DNA from: an uncultured Alphaproteobacteria bacterium
GTDB taxonomy: Bacteria; Pseudomonadota; Alphaproteobacteria; HIMB59
Reading direction: 5' to 3'
Length of the DNA stretch: 64,000 nucleotides
Assembly: GCA_902521155.1 (NCBI GenBank)
Contig: CABYQR010000002.1
Location: forward strand, 40,311 to 104,310
Part shown: piece by piece, positions 18,720 to 27,897 of the stretch
Numbering within the stretch: the first letter of the stretch is position 1
Layout of the letters: every line of letters starts with the position of its first letter
The notes under the pieces: model-generated
Databases searched by the model: none
What the model saw: only the letters and a program-made list of their open reading frames with translations
Told to the model about the DNA's origin: nothing
Translations under genes and position numbers: made by a program

Positions 18720-19048
18720 TTGGCCTTAAGGATTTTGAAAAGGTCAATATTAGAGTAGGTACCATAATAGAGTCTTCATTCAATAATAAATCAAATAAAC
18801 CTTGTATAATTCTAATAATAGACTTTGGTGCAAAGATTGGCTTAAAAAAGACATCTGCACAGCTAACAAAAAATTATAATCCTGATGAATTGATAGGTAA
18901 ACAAATAGCAGCAGTTATTAATTTTCCTCCTAAGCAGATTGGAAAAATGATATCTGAGGTGCTAGTGCTTGGTTTTCCAGATGATAACAACGAACCAATT
19001 TTAGTATTGCCCTCCAAAAAAGTAGCTAACGGAGGAAAGTTATTTTAA
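18716..19048 (+). CDS. csaA: tRNA-binding domain protein, CsaA-like
   Basis: This stand-alone EMAP/OB-fold tRNA-binding protein has 110 residues. FEKVNIRVGTIIES opens the fold and KKTSAQLTKNY and GKQIAAVINFPPKQIG follow the family pattern, ending in EVLVLGF and PSKKVANGGKLF. CsaA is described as a chaperone-like or tRNA-binding factor. It overlaps the preceding gene by four bases and shares a TTAA stop/stop overlap with the convergent histidine kinase. Confidence 0.85.
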   Translation: MIGLKDFEKVNIRVGTIIESSFNNKSNKPCIILIIDFGAKIGLKKTSAQLTKNYNPDELIGKQIAAVINFPPKQIGKMISEVLVLGFPDDNNEPILVLPSKKVANGGKLF

Positions 19049-20292
19049 TAATTTATCTCAAGAGAAATTAGCACTTTTAATCCTCCGTAAGATGAATCCT
19101 CAAATCTTAACTCACCATTATTAAGTTTAATTAACTTTTGGACAATTGATAACCCTAAACCCGTTCCTTGGTTGAGTTGCTCAGAACCTTTCGTAAAAGG
19201 TTTCACTAACTCTTCCTGAGATAGTGACGTTCCTGGACCATCATCTTCGATTGTAATAACCCATTTAGTTTCTAAAACATTTGAGCTCATATAAATTTTA
19301 TCAGCAAACTTATTAGCATTATCTAATATATTAACTAAGGCTCTAGAAATCTGATTTCTTCTTATTAATATAATTTTACTATCATTTCTAATAAGATTTA
19401 ATTTAGAATAATCAATAGTTAAATCCTTAATGAAGTTCTGTGTTTCTATTTCGTCAAAATTTTCGTTTTTTTCATTTTTTATAAAATCTAGATAATGATT
19501 TAGCATTAAATTCATCTCAGATATATTTTTTGATATAGATGTTTGTAAATCAACATTATCCATCTCTTCAATCATTAAATTTATTCTAGTCAAAGGTGTT
19601 TTTAAATCATGACTAATTCCAGCAAGCATATTTCTTTGGTTATCAATAGTACTATTTATGTTATTTTGCATATTATTAAAATCACTAATAAGACCTCTAA
19701 CTTCTGATGAACCAGTTGGCTTGAGATTTGGTATTTCAACACCTCTGCCAAAACTTCTAGTGATTATTCCAAGTCTTTTTAAAGGTTGTATTTGTTTTTT
19801 AATAAAGAAATAAGAAATCAATGATAAAATAATACTGATTGCAATTGTCCATAAAAAAAACCCACTTACTGTTTTTGTCTCAACTCTTTTCTTTGGAATT
19901 AAATAGAAGTACCTAGTTGAAGTTTTATCATAAAAAATAAAATAATTATCATCTTGCTTGGCAATAAAGTTACCTGGAATGCTACCAAGTGATTGTGTTA
20001 TTCTTTTTTTAAAAATCCAATTCTTTATTTTTTTAGTTTTTTTAATTTCAAATTCTTCAACTCTAATTATTTCAAGTGTATTTGCATAATTATTAATTGA
20101 TTCTGACTGGCTATTCATCTCTAGTATTTTGATTTCATTAGTTATAGATTGAGCACTTCTTTTTAAAACTAAATCCCAATGAAGCTCAAAAAATATCACT
20201 ATGCCAATTATTTGAACCAAAACTATAGGTATAGTTATCAAGTAAACGGATCTAATTAAAAGACTGCCTGAAAAGTTAGTCCATTTAAACAT
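19045..20292 (-). CDS. Sensor histidine kinase, EnvZ-like
   Basis: The 415-residue membrane kinase has a transmembrane helix at about 13-37, a short periplasmic region of roughly 105 residues, a second helix at about 143-164, and a HAMP linker around 166-215. The phosphoacceptor His228 lies in GISHDLKTPL, followed by the ATPase domain with N-box NILDNANKFAD, DDGPG and GTGLGLSIV. It starts on the last base of the response-regulator stop, so the pair is a unit. The signal sensed is unknown. Confidence 0.9.
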   Translation of the reverse strand: MFKWTNFSGSLLIRSVYLITIPIVLVQIIGIVIFFELHWDLVLKRSAQSITNEIKILEMNSQSESINNYANTLEIIRVEEFEIKKTKKIKNWIFKKRITQSLGSIPGNFIAKQDDNYFIFYDKTSTRYFYLIPKKRVETKTVSGFFLWTIAISIILSLISYFFIKKQIQPLKRLGIITRSFGRGVEIPNLKPTGSSEVRGLISDFNNMQNNINSTIDNQRNMLAGISHDLKTPLTRINLMIEEMDNVDLQTSISKNISEMNLMLNHYLDFIKNEKNENFDEIETQNFIKDLTIDYSKLNLIRNDSKIILIRRNQISRALVNILDNANKFADKIYMSSNVLETKWVITIEDDGPGTSLSQEELVKPFTKGSEQLNQGTGLGLSIVQKLIKLNNGELRFEDSSYGGLKVLISLEINY

Positions 20293-20963
20293 TATAGAAA
20301 AATTTTATATCCTTTTCCGTGAACCGACCTAATTAGATCGTCTATATGACATTCTTTTTTAATTTTTAATCTTAAACGTGATATTTGCATATCACCACTC
20401 CTTGATAAGAAATCTAATCCAAGTTCTTTGTTTAGTAAATCTCTTGTAAGGTATTGATGAGAGTTATGGATTAATAATTTTAAAATTTTAATTTCATTGC
20501 TAGAAAGACTTATTTTTATTCCCTGATAGTTAAGCTGTTCTTTTTTTAAATCAAATTCAGTATTTTTTCCAAGGTTTACAACGTCTAGAGACTTTTTTTT
20601 GATAATATTTTTTTTAATTTTTAAAACCAATTCTCTAGAGTCAAAAGGTTTTCCAATATAGTCGTCAGCTCCCAGTTTTAAACCATTAATCCTATCTTCT
20701 ACATCGCTTAATGCTGATAAAAAAATAACAGGTGTATTTAATCTATCTTTTATTCGTTCTTTATAAAAATCTAATCCAGTACTATCAGGGAGCATTACAT
20801 CTAAAATAATAAGATCAAATGTAAATAAGTTTATTAACTTCCCAGCTTCTTCAATATTATTAGCTTTAGAAACAATATAATCATTATTTTGAAGTAATTT
20901 TTCAATTAATTCTTGTAAACTTTTATCATCTTCTACTAACAGAATATGTTCATCATTAATCAT
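20292..20963 (-). CDS. OmpR/PetR-family response regulator
   Basis: The 223-residue two-domain regulator has a receiver with acidic pocket Glu11/Asp12/Asp13, phosphoacceptor Asp55 (LIILDVMLP) and Lys105 (GKPF). It is followed by an OmpR-type winged helix (residues about 135-223) with an RLRLKIKKE recognition region and GYKIFL end. In Rhodobacter a MarR-type gene (petP) next to an OmpR-type gene (petR) controls the bc1 operon, and the same order is seen here. That role is an inference. Confidence 0.92.
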   Translation of the reverse strand: MINDEHILLVEDDKSLQELIEKLLQNNDYIVSKANNIEEAGKLINLFTFDLIILDVMLPDSTGLDFYKERIKDRLNTPVIFLSALSDVEDRINGLKLGADDYIGKPFDSRELVLKIKKNIIKKKSLDVVNLGKNTEFDLKKEQLNYQGIKISLSSNEIKILKLLIHNSHQYLTRDLLNKELGLDFLSRSGDMQISRLRLKIKKECHIDDLIRSVHGKGYKIFL

Positions 20964-21376
20964 ATAGATTCAATAATATTGATAAACCCAGCCATATTTT
21001 TAGGATCAGTTTTCTTAAATATTTTAATAATTTTTTCATTTATTCTATTAATAGTTTTTTCTATGGTATCATTACCAATTTTAGTTATGATTATTTTATC
21101 ATTTTCATTAACAATTATTTTTTTTTTAGATAGATCTTTAATTATCAAATTTAAATTTTGTTTTTTAAGGTAGATTTTGTTGGCTATATCAATTTTTTTG
21201 ATGAAACCTTTTCTAATTTCTAAAAGAACTAATAATTCATTAAAAGTTAAATTATAAATTTCACAACAACTCTGAATCTCCCCTTGTAGGGATTTGTATG
21301 ACCTGTGAAGACCAAGGATAATTTCTAAAATATTTTCTTTTTTAAAATATAGAGTATCAGCAAAACTTAGGTTCAT
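20960..21376 (-). CDS. MarR-family regulator, PetP-like
   Basis: The 138-residue protein is predicted to be all helical with a winged-helix centre (LTFNELLVLLEIRKGFIKKIDIA, given here only as the segment 43-65) and a recognition helix around KKQNLNLIIKDLSKK. The MarR, OmpR, histidine-kinase order beside ilvE is conserved in alphaproteobacteria, and the MarR-like member corresponds to PetP in Rhodobacter. The ATGA overlap with the response regulator shows coupled translation. Ligand and targets are not evident. Confidence 0.7.
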   Translation of the reverse strand: MNLSFADTLYFKKENILEIILGLHRSYKSLQGEIQSCCEIYNLTFNELLVLLEIRKGFIKKIDIANKIYLKKQNLNLIIKDLSKKKIIVNENDKIIITKIGNDTIEKTINRINEKIIKIFKKTDPKNMAGFINIIESI

Positions 21377-21432
21377 TAGTTCAATTAATTATATTGAGAA
21401 TTGAAATAAATAATAATACATTATTGAAAATT

Positions 21433-22320
21433 ATGGAAATTATCCCTTTTGATAAAAGAATTGGATTTATCTGGTATAATGGTGAATTTGTTGAATGGCA
21501 AAATGCCACTACCCATGTACTTAATCATGGACTTCATTACGGAAGTTGTGTTTTCGAAGGACTTAGAGTGTATGGAGAAAAAATTTTTAAATTAAAGGAG
21601 CATACAGAGAGACTATTTCACTCTGCTGATAGAATGGGGATTGAAATACCCTTTTCTCAAGAAATTATTAATCAAGCACAAGAAGAAACTATCCAAAAAA
21701 TGAATATTAAGTATGGTTATGTCCGTCCTGTTGTTTGGAGGGGAAGTGAAATGATGGCTGTTTCTGCCCAAAAAAATAAAATTAATGTTGCTATAGCTAC
21801 TTGGGAGTGGCCTAGTTATTTTACCAAAGAAGATAGACTCAAAGGAATATCTCTACAAACTGCAATTTGGAAAAGACCTGCTCCAGATACAATTCCTACT
21901 GATGCAAAAGCAGCGGGTCTGTATATGATCTGTACTTTAAGCAAACATGAGGCTGAAAAAAATGGATATGCAGATGCTCTAATGCTTGATTATAAAGGGA
22001 GAGTAAGTGAGTCTACAGGATCAAATATTTTCTTTGTCATTGGGGGAGAAATTCATACACCCATTCCAGATTGTTTTCTAGATGGCATAACGAGAAAAAC
22101 AGTTATTGGTTTAGCAAAATCACAAGGAATCAATGTAATTGAAAGAGAAATATATCCTGATGAAATTAAGAATGCAGATGAAATATTTTTAACTGGTTCC
22201 GCTGTAGAAGTCACTCCAGTTGGTAAAATAGATGATATGACTTATAAAGTTGGAGAAATTACATCAAAAATATCAAATCTTTATATGAAAGAAGTAGATC
22301 CAAACTTTCAAGACAGTTAA
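21433..22320 (+). CDS. ilvE: Branched-chain amino acid aminotransferase
   Basis: This fold-type IV PLP enzyme makes Leu, Ile and Val from their 2-oxo acids. I use ATG 21433 (295 residues), because alphaproteobacterial IlvE begins just before the IGFIWYNGEF block. An in-frame TTG at 21394 would add 13 unconserved residues. The PLP lysine is Lys159 in DAKAAGLYM. NHGLHYGSCVFEG and the late EIFLTGSAVEVTPV are also typical. It is divergent from the MarR-like gene and its stop interlocks with that of moaE. Confidence 0.93.
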   Translation: MEIIPFDKRIGFIWYNGEFVEWQNATTHVLNHGLHYGSCVFEGLRVYGEKIFKLKEHTERLFHSADRMGIEIPFSQEIINQAQEETIQKMNIKYGYVRPVVWRGSEMMAVSAQKNKINVAIATWEWPSYFTKEDRLKGISLQTAIWKRPAPDTIPTDAKAAGLYMICTLSKHEAEKNGYADALMLDYKGRVSESTGSNIFFVIGGEIHTPIPDCFLDGITRKTVIGLAKSQGINVIEREIYPDEIKNADEIFLTGSAVEVTPVGKIDDMTYKVGEITSKISNLYMKEVDPNFQDS

Positions 22321-22778
22321 TGATTTATAACATCAGACCATTTTAAAAATTTTTCTTTATCTTTAAATTTAAAATTTACTGGTTCTTCTTCACCATTAAA
22401 AACATTAAACTTCCAGAGTGCAACGTTAACTTTTAAATTATCAATAATAAATTCACATGCTCTTATAGCATTTTCCCTATGAGACGAAGCTGTAATTATC
22501 AGAACTATTTTCTCTCCTAGGGAAAGTTTACCAATACGATGAATTATTAAACAATTATTTAAATCCCAATTTTTAATAGCTTGAGCTCTAATATTTGAGA
22601 GTTGTTTAATAGCTAAGCTCTCATAACACTCGAGGGTAATACTCTGTATTTTATTTTTTTCATTTTTGATATCTTCCCTTACAGTTCCTAAAAAAAAACT
22701 ATAACCACCATTGCTGTTGTCTTTGATTTTTATAAATTCCTCATCAAGATTAAATGAATTTTTGGTAATTTTAATCAT
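22317..22778 (-). CDS. moaE: Molybdopterin synthase catalytic subunit MoaE
   Basis: MoaE, with MoaD, inserts the dithiolene sulfurs into precursor Z (cPMP). The 153-residue protein has FFLGTVRE near residue 30, IHRIGKLSLGE and ASSHRENAIRACEFIID. The active-site lysines are preserved in LKVNVALWKFNVF. It follows moaD with a one-base overlap, so the two subunits are made together. Confidence 0.95.
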   Translation of the reverse strand: MIKITKNSFNLDEEFIKIKDNSNGGYSFFLGTVREDIKNEKNKIQSITLECYESLAIKQLSNIRAQAIKNWDLNNCLIIHRIGKLSLGEKIVLIITASSHRENAIRACEFIIDNLKVNVALWKFNVFNGEEEPVNFKFKDKEKFLKWSDVINH

Positions 22779-23032
22779 TATCCACCTGTAACGGGTGGAA
22801 GAAATGCAATTTCATCACCATCTTTTAAGTATATATTGGTATCAATAATTTCTGTTAAATTCAAAAAATATTTAACACTCTGATCTTTAAAGACCTCAAA
22901 AAAAATAGGATTTTTTTTTCTTAAAATCTCTTTTAATTCAGAAAAACTTAAATTATCAGATATTTCAATTATTTCAGAGCCAAGTTTCATTTTCACTCTT
23001 ATCCATGAAAAATATTTAATAGTAACTTTCAA
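22778..23032 (-). CDS. moaD: Molybdopterin synthase sulfur carrier subunit MoaD
   Basis: This 84-residue ubiquitin-fold protein ends in the obligatory Gly-Gly (FLPPVTGG), where the thiocarboxylate forms. The body contains KDGDEIAFLPP, typical of MoaD. It lies between pgsA (ATGA overlap) and moaE. The pgsA-moaD-moaE order occurs in other alphaproteobacteria. Confidence 0.94.
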   Translation of the reverse strand: MKVTIKYFSWIRVKMKLGSEIIEISDNLSFSELKEILRKKNPIFFEVFKDQSVKYFLNLTEIIDTNIYLKDGDEIAFLPPVTGG

Positions 23033-23583
23033 ATATGCTTTAGACCCTTTACAATATAATTATATCCAGAGAGTAGTGTTATTAAAGCTGCAACCCATAA
23101 AGCTATTAAGCCTATATTCCATAAGAAATCATTTAATTCAAAACCCAAGCTAATTATTAAAATAGAAAGACTTACCATTTGAAAAGTTGTTTTATATTTA
23201 GCTAGCCTACTAACAGGCATATCAGTATTTAATTTAGCTAAAAATTCTCTTAAACCCGATATAGCTATTTCTCGTAATAAAATTACAATTGCAGGTATCA
23301 CATGTATATTAGTAACAACTCTAGTATCAACCAAAACAACAATAACAGAAGCAACTAAAAGTTTGTCAGCAATGGGATCTAATAAAGTACCCAATCTCGA
23401 TGATTGATTCAAAGTTCTAGCGAGATAGCCATCAAAATAATCTGATATTGAAGATATAATAAATAATCCTCCTGCTAAAAGAACTATATTGGGGTTTTCA
23501 GAAAACATAAGGTACAGAATTATTGGAATTAAAAATATTCTTATGAAAGTTATTATATTGGGTATGGTATAAATTTTAGCCAT
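23029..23583 (-). CDS. pgsA: CDP-diacylglycerol-glycerol-3-phosphate 3-phosphatidyltransferase
   Basis: This membrane enzyme makes phosphatidylglycerol phosphate. The 184-residue protein has the complete CDP-alcohol phosphotransferase signature (DYFDGYLAR, then GTLLDPIADK) at about 47-75 and several hydrophobic helices. It is coupled to uvrC by an 8-base overlap, the widespread uvrC-pgsA pairing. Its product supplies the lipid donor used by Lgt. Confidence 0.94.
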   Translation of the reverse strand: MAKIYTIPNIITFIRIFLIPIILYLMFSENPNIVLLAGGLFIISSISDYFDGYLARTLNQSSRLGTLLDPIADKLLVASVIVVLVDTRVVTNIHVIPAIVILLREIAISGLREFLAKLNTDMPVSRLAKYKTTFQMVSLSILIISLGFELNDFLWNIGLIALWVAALITLLSGYNYIVKGLKHI

Positions 23584-25378
23584 TTATCTTAGTCAATATA
23601 TCCTGAATATTTTTTGAATTTAAACCTTTAATTTGTAAAAGTTCGTCGCGAGAGGCTTGCTTCAAATTTTGCACATTTCCAAAAAAATTAATCACTCTCA
23701 TTTTTTTAATTTTTCCAATACCATTTATGTCATCTAGATAACTAGTTTTTAAAGATTCTGACATTCTTTTCATACTATTTTTTTTTGAAAGATTGTGAGC
23801 CTTATCTCTTAGTTTTTGAATGAAACCCTCTATTTTTGGCGTATCCTTAAGTGATATATTTTTTTTTTGAAGAGTATGATAGCTATCAAATCGAAAATCT
23901 CTTTTAAAGCCCTTAGTTACACCAATTAGAAGTATATTTTCTTCAATACCTTTATGATTAAGTATTTCCTGACATATCTTAAGATAAGGAATACCACCAT
24001 CTATTATTAAGATATCAGGGAGTAATTTATCATCTTTAGAGAATCTTGATTCAAATACCTTACGCATTAAATCTGCATCACCAAACTTCTTCAAATCAAA
24101 GTCCTTAAATTTATAAGTTCTAGAATCTTTGATATTAATTCCATCATTATTAAATACAACGTAAGATGCAACAGCATAATTATTTCCAAAAAAACTATTA
24201 TCATATGCCTCAATTCTTTCTACTGGATTAGATAAGTTGAACCGATATTTTAATAAATCTAAAATTTCATTATTTGTTTTATACTTTTGATTTTGAGTAA
24301 TAACATCTTTATCATTTCTTTTAGATGTTAGTTTTGAAATTTTTGCCACACCAGGAATTGAACTATTTTTAATTAAAGTCTCAATTTCATAATTTTCTTT
24401 CATAATTGATTTTAACTCTGAGTAACCACTGATTCTTCTAGATAAAACTATTTTGTTTGGCCTAAAACCCTTAAGGTAAAATTGTATAATCAGAGATATA
24501 GGATCAATATCATCTTCTATTTCTTCAGAGTAATAAATTAAATTACCACCTAAATATCTACCATATCTAATGAATCCTATATAAATAGAAAAATAATCTT
24601 TTTTATTGATATGGATATAATCATAATTAGCATCTTGACTACCTATTTTTATTTCTTCTCTAATTATATAGTTTAAAGATTGAAGACTATCCCTTATCTC
24701 TGCAGCTTTTTCATAATTTTGATTTTGACTAAAATTAATCATTTGTTTTTCAAGTTTATCAAAAATTTTTTTTTGATTTCCTTGAAAAAACTTAACAGTG
24801 TCCTCTACTTGATTATAGTATTGTTTTTGACTAACTTTTTGAACGCAAGGCGCTGAACATTGTTTCAAATCATATAATAAGCATGGCCTTTTTCTATTTT
24901 TAAATTCTAAATCTGTGCAACTTCTTAGTTTAAAAGATTTTTGTAATATCTTTATAACAACATCTGTTTTAAGTGCAGATGTAAATGGTCCAAAAACCCT
25001 ATCATCTTTTTGAAAATTATTCCTAAACCTTGTTAATCTAGGAAAAATACCATCTGTAATTTTAATTAAAGGGAAAGATTTATCATCTTTGAGTCGAATA
25101 TTATACCTAGGTGAAAATTTTTTAATTAAAAGAGCCTCTAATAATAAAGCATTTCTCTCAGACTCTGTATGCTCAAAATCTATGTTTACAGTTTGTGAAA
25201 CCATCTTTTGGAGTCTACGAGGTAATTTAGGTAAGTTACCATAATTAGACAATCTTCTTTTTAGATTGATTGCCTTACCAATATATATGGGTAAATCTTT
25301 CTTATTTTTAAAAAGATAAACACCTGATGTTTTTGGAGCATCTTTTACACTTTTTTTTAAGACTTCTAATCCAAGCAT
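23576..25378 (-). CDS. uvrC: Excinuclease ABC subunit C
   Basis: UvrC makes both incisions in nucleotide excision repair. The 600-residue protein has an N-terminal GIY-YIG nuclease (SGVYLFKNKKDLPIYIGKA), a Cys-rich segment RPCLLYDLKQCSAPC, a UvrB-interacting UVR region, an RNase H-like endonuclease domain starting near PVERIEAYDNSF and containing LLPDILIIDGG, and C-terminal helix-hairpin-helix motifs (LDDINGIGKIKK). uvrB is at 37130-39112. Confidence 0.96.
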   Translation of the reverse strand: MLGLEVLKKSVKDAPKTSGVYLFKNKKDLPIYIGKAINLKRRLSNYGNLPKLPRRLQKMVSQTVNIDFEHTESERNALLLEALLIKKFSPRYNIRLKDDKSFPLIKITDGIFPRLTRFRNNFQKDDRVFGPFTSALKTDVVIKILQKSFKLRSCTDLEFKNRKRPCLLYDLKQCSAPCVQKVSQKQYYNQVEDTVKFFQGNQKKIFDKLEKQMINFSQNQNYEKAAEIRDSLQSLNYIIREEIKIGSQDANYDYIHINKKDYFSIYIGFIRYGRYLGGNLIYYSEEIEDDIDPISLIIQFYLKGFRPNKIVLSRRISGYSELKSIMKENYEIETLIKNSSIPGVAKISKLTSKRNDKDVITQNQKYKTNNEILDLLKYRFNLSNPVERIEAYDNSFFGNNYAVASYVVFNNDGINIKDSRTYKFKDFDLKKFGDADLMRKVFESRFSKDDKLLPDILIIDGGIPYLKICQEILNHKGIEENILLIGVTKGFKRDFRFDSYHTLQKKNISLKDTPKIEGFIQKLRDKAHNLSKKNSMKRMSESLKTSYLDDINGIGKIKKMRVINFFGNVQNLKQASRDELLQIKGLNSKNIQDILTKING

Positions 25379-25409
25379 TTGTTTATACTAGATAGAATAT
25401 ACAAAGCAT

Positions 25410-26849
25410 TTGAAAAATATAGATACTTTTAATTTAAAAAGAAATATATTAAGAATTCACTTGAAATCAAATTTAAAGATCCAATTACTCTCACCATATA
25501 AATTTTTAAGTAATAAATTCTATAGTAAAGTTAATTTAGTAAATTTTCCTGAAACAAAAATAAGGTTTTGTAACAAAAAATTTGATGAGTTTAATCAATT
25601 AGATGATAAAGATTGGATTAATCTTTTTGGAAAATTTCATAGTAAATACTTACCCTTTAATAGTAATTTAGCTATGAAATATCACGGTCATCAATTTAGG
25701 GTTTATAATCCTGAAATTGGAGACGGTAGGGGTTTTACTATTGCTCAATTTTATAAGAATAAAAAATTATATGACCTTGGAACTAAAGGAAGTGGAACAA
25801 CATTATATTCTCGCACTGGAGATGGCCGATTAACTCTAAAGGGAGGAGTCAGGGAAGTGCTTTGCTCTTCTTATTTAGATGCAATTGGTCTCAATACTTC
25901 TCAATCCTTATCATTAATTGAAACTGGGGAGAGTTTATATCGTAATGATGAGCCTTCGCCAACAAGATCAAGTGTTTTAGTGAGAATTTCTCACTCACAT
26001 ATTAGAATTGGAACTTTCCAATATCATGCATACCACCAAGATAATGAAAGCCTAGAAAATTTAATGAAATCTGTTGGTAAATATTATTTTTCTTTTGATG
26101 ATAATGAAAACACACCTCTAAATTTCTTCTCAAGGATTGTCCAAAATTGTGCAAACTTGGCTGCTTCATACAATATCTTTGGTTTAGTTCATGGTGTTTT
26201 AAATACTGATAACATAAATGTAACTGGAGAGAGTTTCGACTACGGGCCTTATCGAATGATGGAAAAATACAATCCTGAAAAAATAGCTGCGTATTTTGAC
26301 CACTCAGGTCTCTATAAGTTTTCAAAACAAGTTGATGCTATTTTTTGGAATGTACAACAACTAGCATCAATTATGACATTATTTTTAGAGGAGAAATTAA
26401 TAATAGAGGAATTAAAAAAATATATAGACCTTTATAATATCGAAGTTCTTAGATTATTTTTTCAAAGACTAGGTCTTCAACCTAATAGCCTTGACTCTAA
26501 TAATCAAAAATTATTAAAAGATTTTTATGAGATTTTAATTAAGAGTCCCTATTTATATGAGGAAATATATCATGACCTAAGGGGCGGAAAAGAAAAAGTG
26601 AATTTCCAAAATGAACTCAAGCAAAAATATAAAAATTTTAATTTGGATAAAATTTTCGAAAACCACGAAATATCAAATAATTTTGATTTAAAATTATTAA
26701 TGAAAATACCAAGAGAGACACTCCTTTATGATGAAATTGAAAAAATCTGGGATGATATTGATAAAAAAGATGACTGGTCATTGTTTAATCAGAAAATCGA
26801 TAGTATAAATAGGTTTAAACAAGCAAATATAAATTATGGATTGGGATAA
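25410..26849 (+). CDS. selO: Protein adenylyltransferase SelO/YdiU family
   Basis: SelO is a pseudokinase-fold enzyme that transfers AMP to protein hydroxyls. The 479-residue protein has the family blocks YHGHQFRVYNPEIGDGRG, GTKGSGTTLYSRTGDGRLT, GVREVLCSSYLDA and SLIETGESLYR. The metal/nucleotide region VHGVLNTDNINV and FDYGPY follows. The start is a TTG at 25410 with no clear ribosome site, 31 bases from the divergent uvrC start. It overlaps the LysR gene by 14 bases. Confidence 0.9.
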   Translation: MKNIDTFNLKRNILRIHLKSNLKIQLLSPYKFLSNKFYSKVNLVNFPETKIRFCNKKFDEFNQLDDKDWINLFGKFHSKYLPFNSNLAMKYHGHQFRVYNPEIGDGRGFTIAQFYKNKKLYDLGTKGSGTTLYSRTGDGRLTLKGGVREVLCSSYLDAIGLNTSQSLSLIETGESLYRNDEPSPTRSSVLVRISHSHIRIGTFQYHAYHQDNESLENLMKSVGKYYFSFDDNENTPLNFFSRIVQNCANLAASYNIFGLVHGVLNTDNINVTGESFDYGPYRMMEKYNPEKIAAYFDHSGLYKFSKQVDAIFWNVQQLASIMTLFLEEKLIIEELKKYIDLYNIEVLRLFFQRLGLQPNSLDSNNQKLLKDFYEILIKSPYLYEEIYHDLRGGKEKVNFQNELKQKYKNFNLDKIFENHEISNNFDLKLLMKIPRETLLYDEIEKIWDDIDKKDDWSLFNQKIDSINRFKQANINYGLG

Positions 26850-27724
26850 ATTAAAAATTTTTCATAATGTAGCTCTTGATTTAAATATATCAGAAGCTGC
26901 TCACAAAATGAATATAAGCCACTCTTCCATAAGTAGGCAAGTCAGTGCTTTAGAGCGAGAATTAAAAGTCTCACTATTTAAGAGACACGCAAGAGGACTT
27001 ACTTTAACCGAACAAGGAAAGATCTTATTTAAGACAGCCCATGATATCTTTGGTAAAATAGCTCTTACTGAGGCCCAATTAACGGACTCTAAAGAAAAAC
27101 CTACTGGTCCACTTACAATAGCTGCAACCGTAGCTTTTGGAACTACTTGGCTGGCGCCTAGAATAGAAAAATTTGCTAATTCTTATCCTGATATCGACAT
27201 TTCTATTATAATTGAAAATAAATATACGGATCTAGCGCAGGGTGAGGCTGATGTAGCATTGAGGTTGACAGAGCCCACTCAAATGGACTTGATTAGATTT
27301 CCCTTATATGAGTTTCAATTTAAAATTTATTCTTCCCCAGAATATATAGAAAAATATGGTATCCCTAAGGATGTATCAGAACTTTCCAAACATAAGATAG
27401 TGGCATTTGGGCATGATGTTGAGCCATCTATACCAGATGTAAATTGTATTTTAGATTTACTTCCCAAAAAAAATAAAGTTAAGGTTCTTTATGTTTCAAA
27501 TATGTATGGAGTTATGAGAGCTATCGGTGGGGGGGGCTGGAATAGGCGCTTTACCTGAGTATATGAAAATATCCTCAAATAACCTAGTGCCAATCCTTCC
27601 CGATGCCAAGACACCTAAAGCAGTGATTTATTTTACATATCCTTCCGAACTGAAGGGATCGAAGAAAATTTCGGCTTTAAGAGACTTTTTAGTTAGGGAA
27701 ACAAATAAAGAGCAACAACTTTAA
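26836..27724 (+). pseudogene. LysR-family regulator, interrupted by a frameshift in a run of eight G
   Basis: The N-terminal winged helix is intact (WDKLKIFHNVALDL, HSSISRQVSALEREL, HARGLTLTEQGK) and the substrate-binding domain follows. At 27529-27536 a run of eight G shifts the frame, and the first frame ends at 27558. Dropping one G joins it smoothly to the second frame as AIGGGAGIGALPEYMKI, which matches the family, continuing to the stop at 27722-27724. The whole would be about 295 residues. The cause could be a sequencing or assembly error, a true mutation or a phase-variable tract. This LysR type is common in alphaproteobacteria. Confidence 0.8.
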
Positions 27725-27897
27725 TTTTTTTTAATAAATTTCTTATTGCAGTAATTACAAACAACTTCTTGTTCTTTTTTAATTTTAAAATAAACCGCAG
27801 GGTGCCCTAAGTCACCATCTCCACCATCACACATTACTTTATCTGTAGATGCACCTACAAATTCTATTTGAAATTGATTTTCTTTTTCTTGGCTCAT
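27721..27897 (-). CDS. Small zinc-finger protein, NDUFS6-like (COG4391 type)
   Basis: This is a 58-residue protein. MCDGGDGDLGHPAVYF supplies one Cys and one His, and VVCNYCNKKF supplies two more Cys, the C-x(8)-H...C-x2-C pattern of the alphaproteobacterial zinc-finger proteins homologous to mitochondrial complex I subunit NDUFS6. The latter is needed for complex I assembly. The ATG overlaps the htpG stop by four bases (ATGA), so it is translated after htpG. Its stop interlocks with the LysR stop in TTAA. Confidence 0.85.
   Translation of the reverse strand: MSQEKENQFQIEFVGASTDKVMCDGGDGDLGHPAVYFKIKKEQEVVCNYCNKKFIKKN

Noticed and set aside
27527..27724. A separate 65-codon gene after the LysR frame.
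   Set aside because: It is the C-terminal part of the same LysR protein displaced by one G in the preceding run, not an independent gene.
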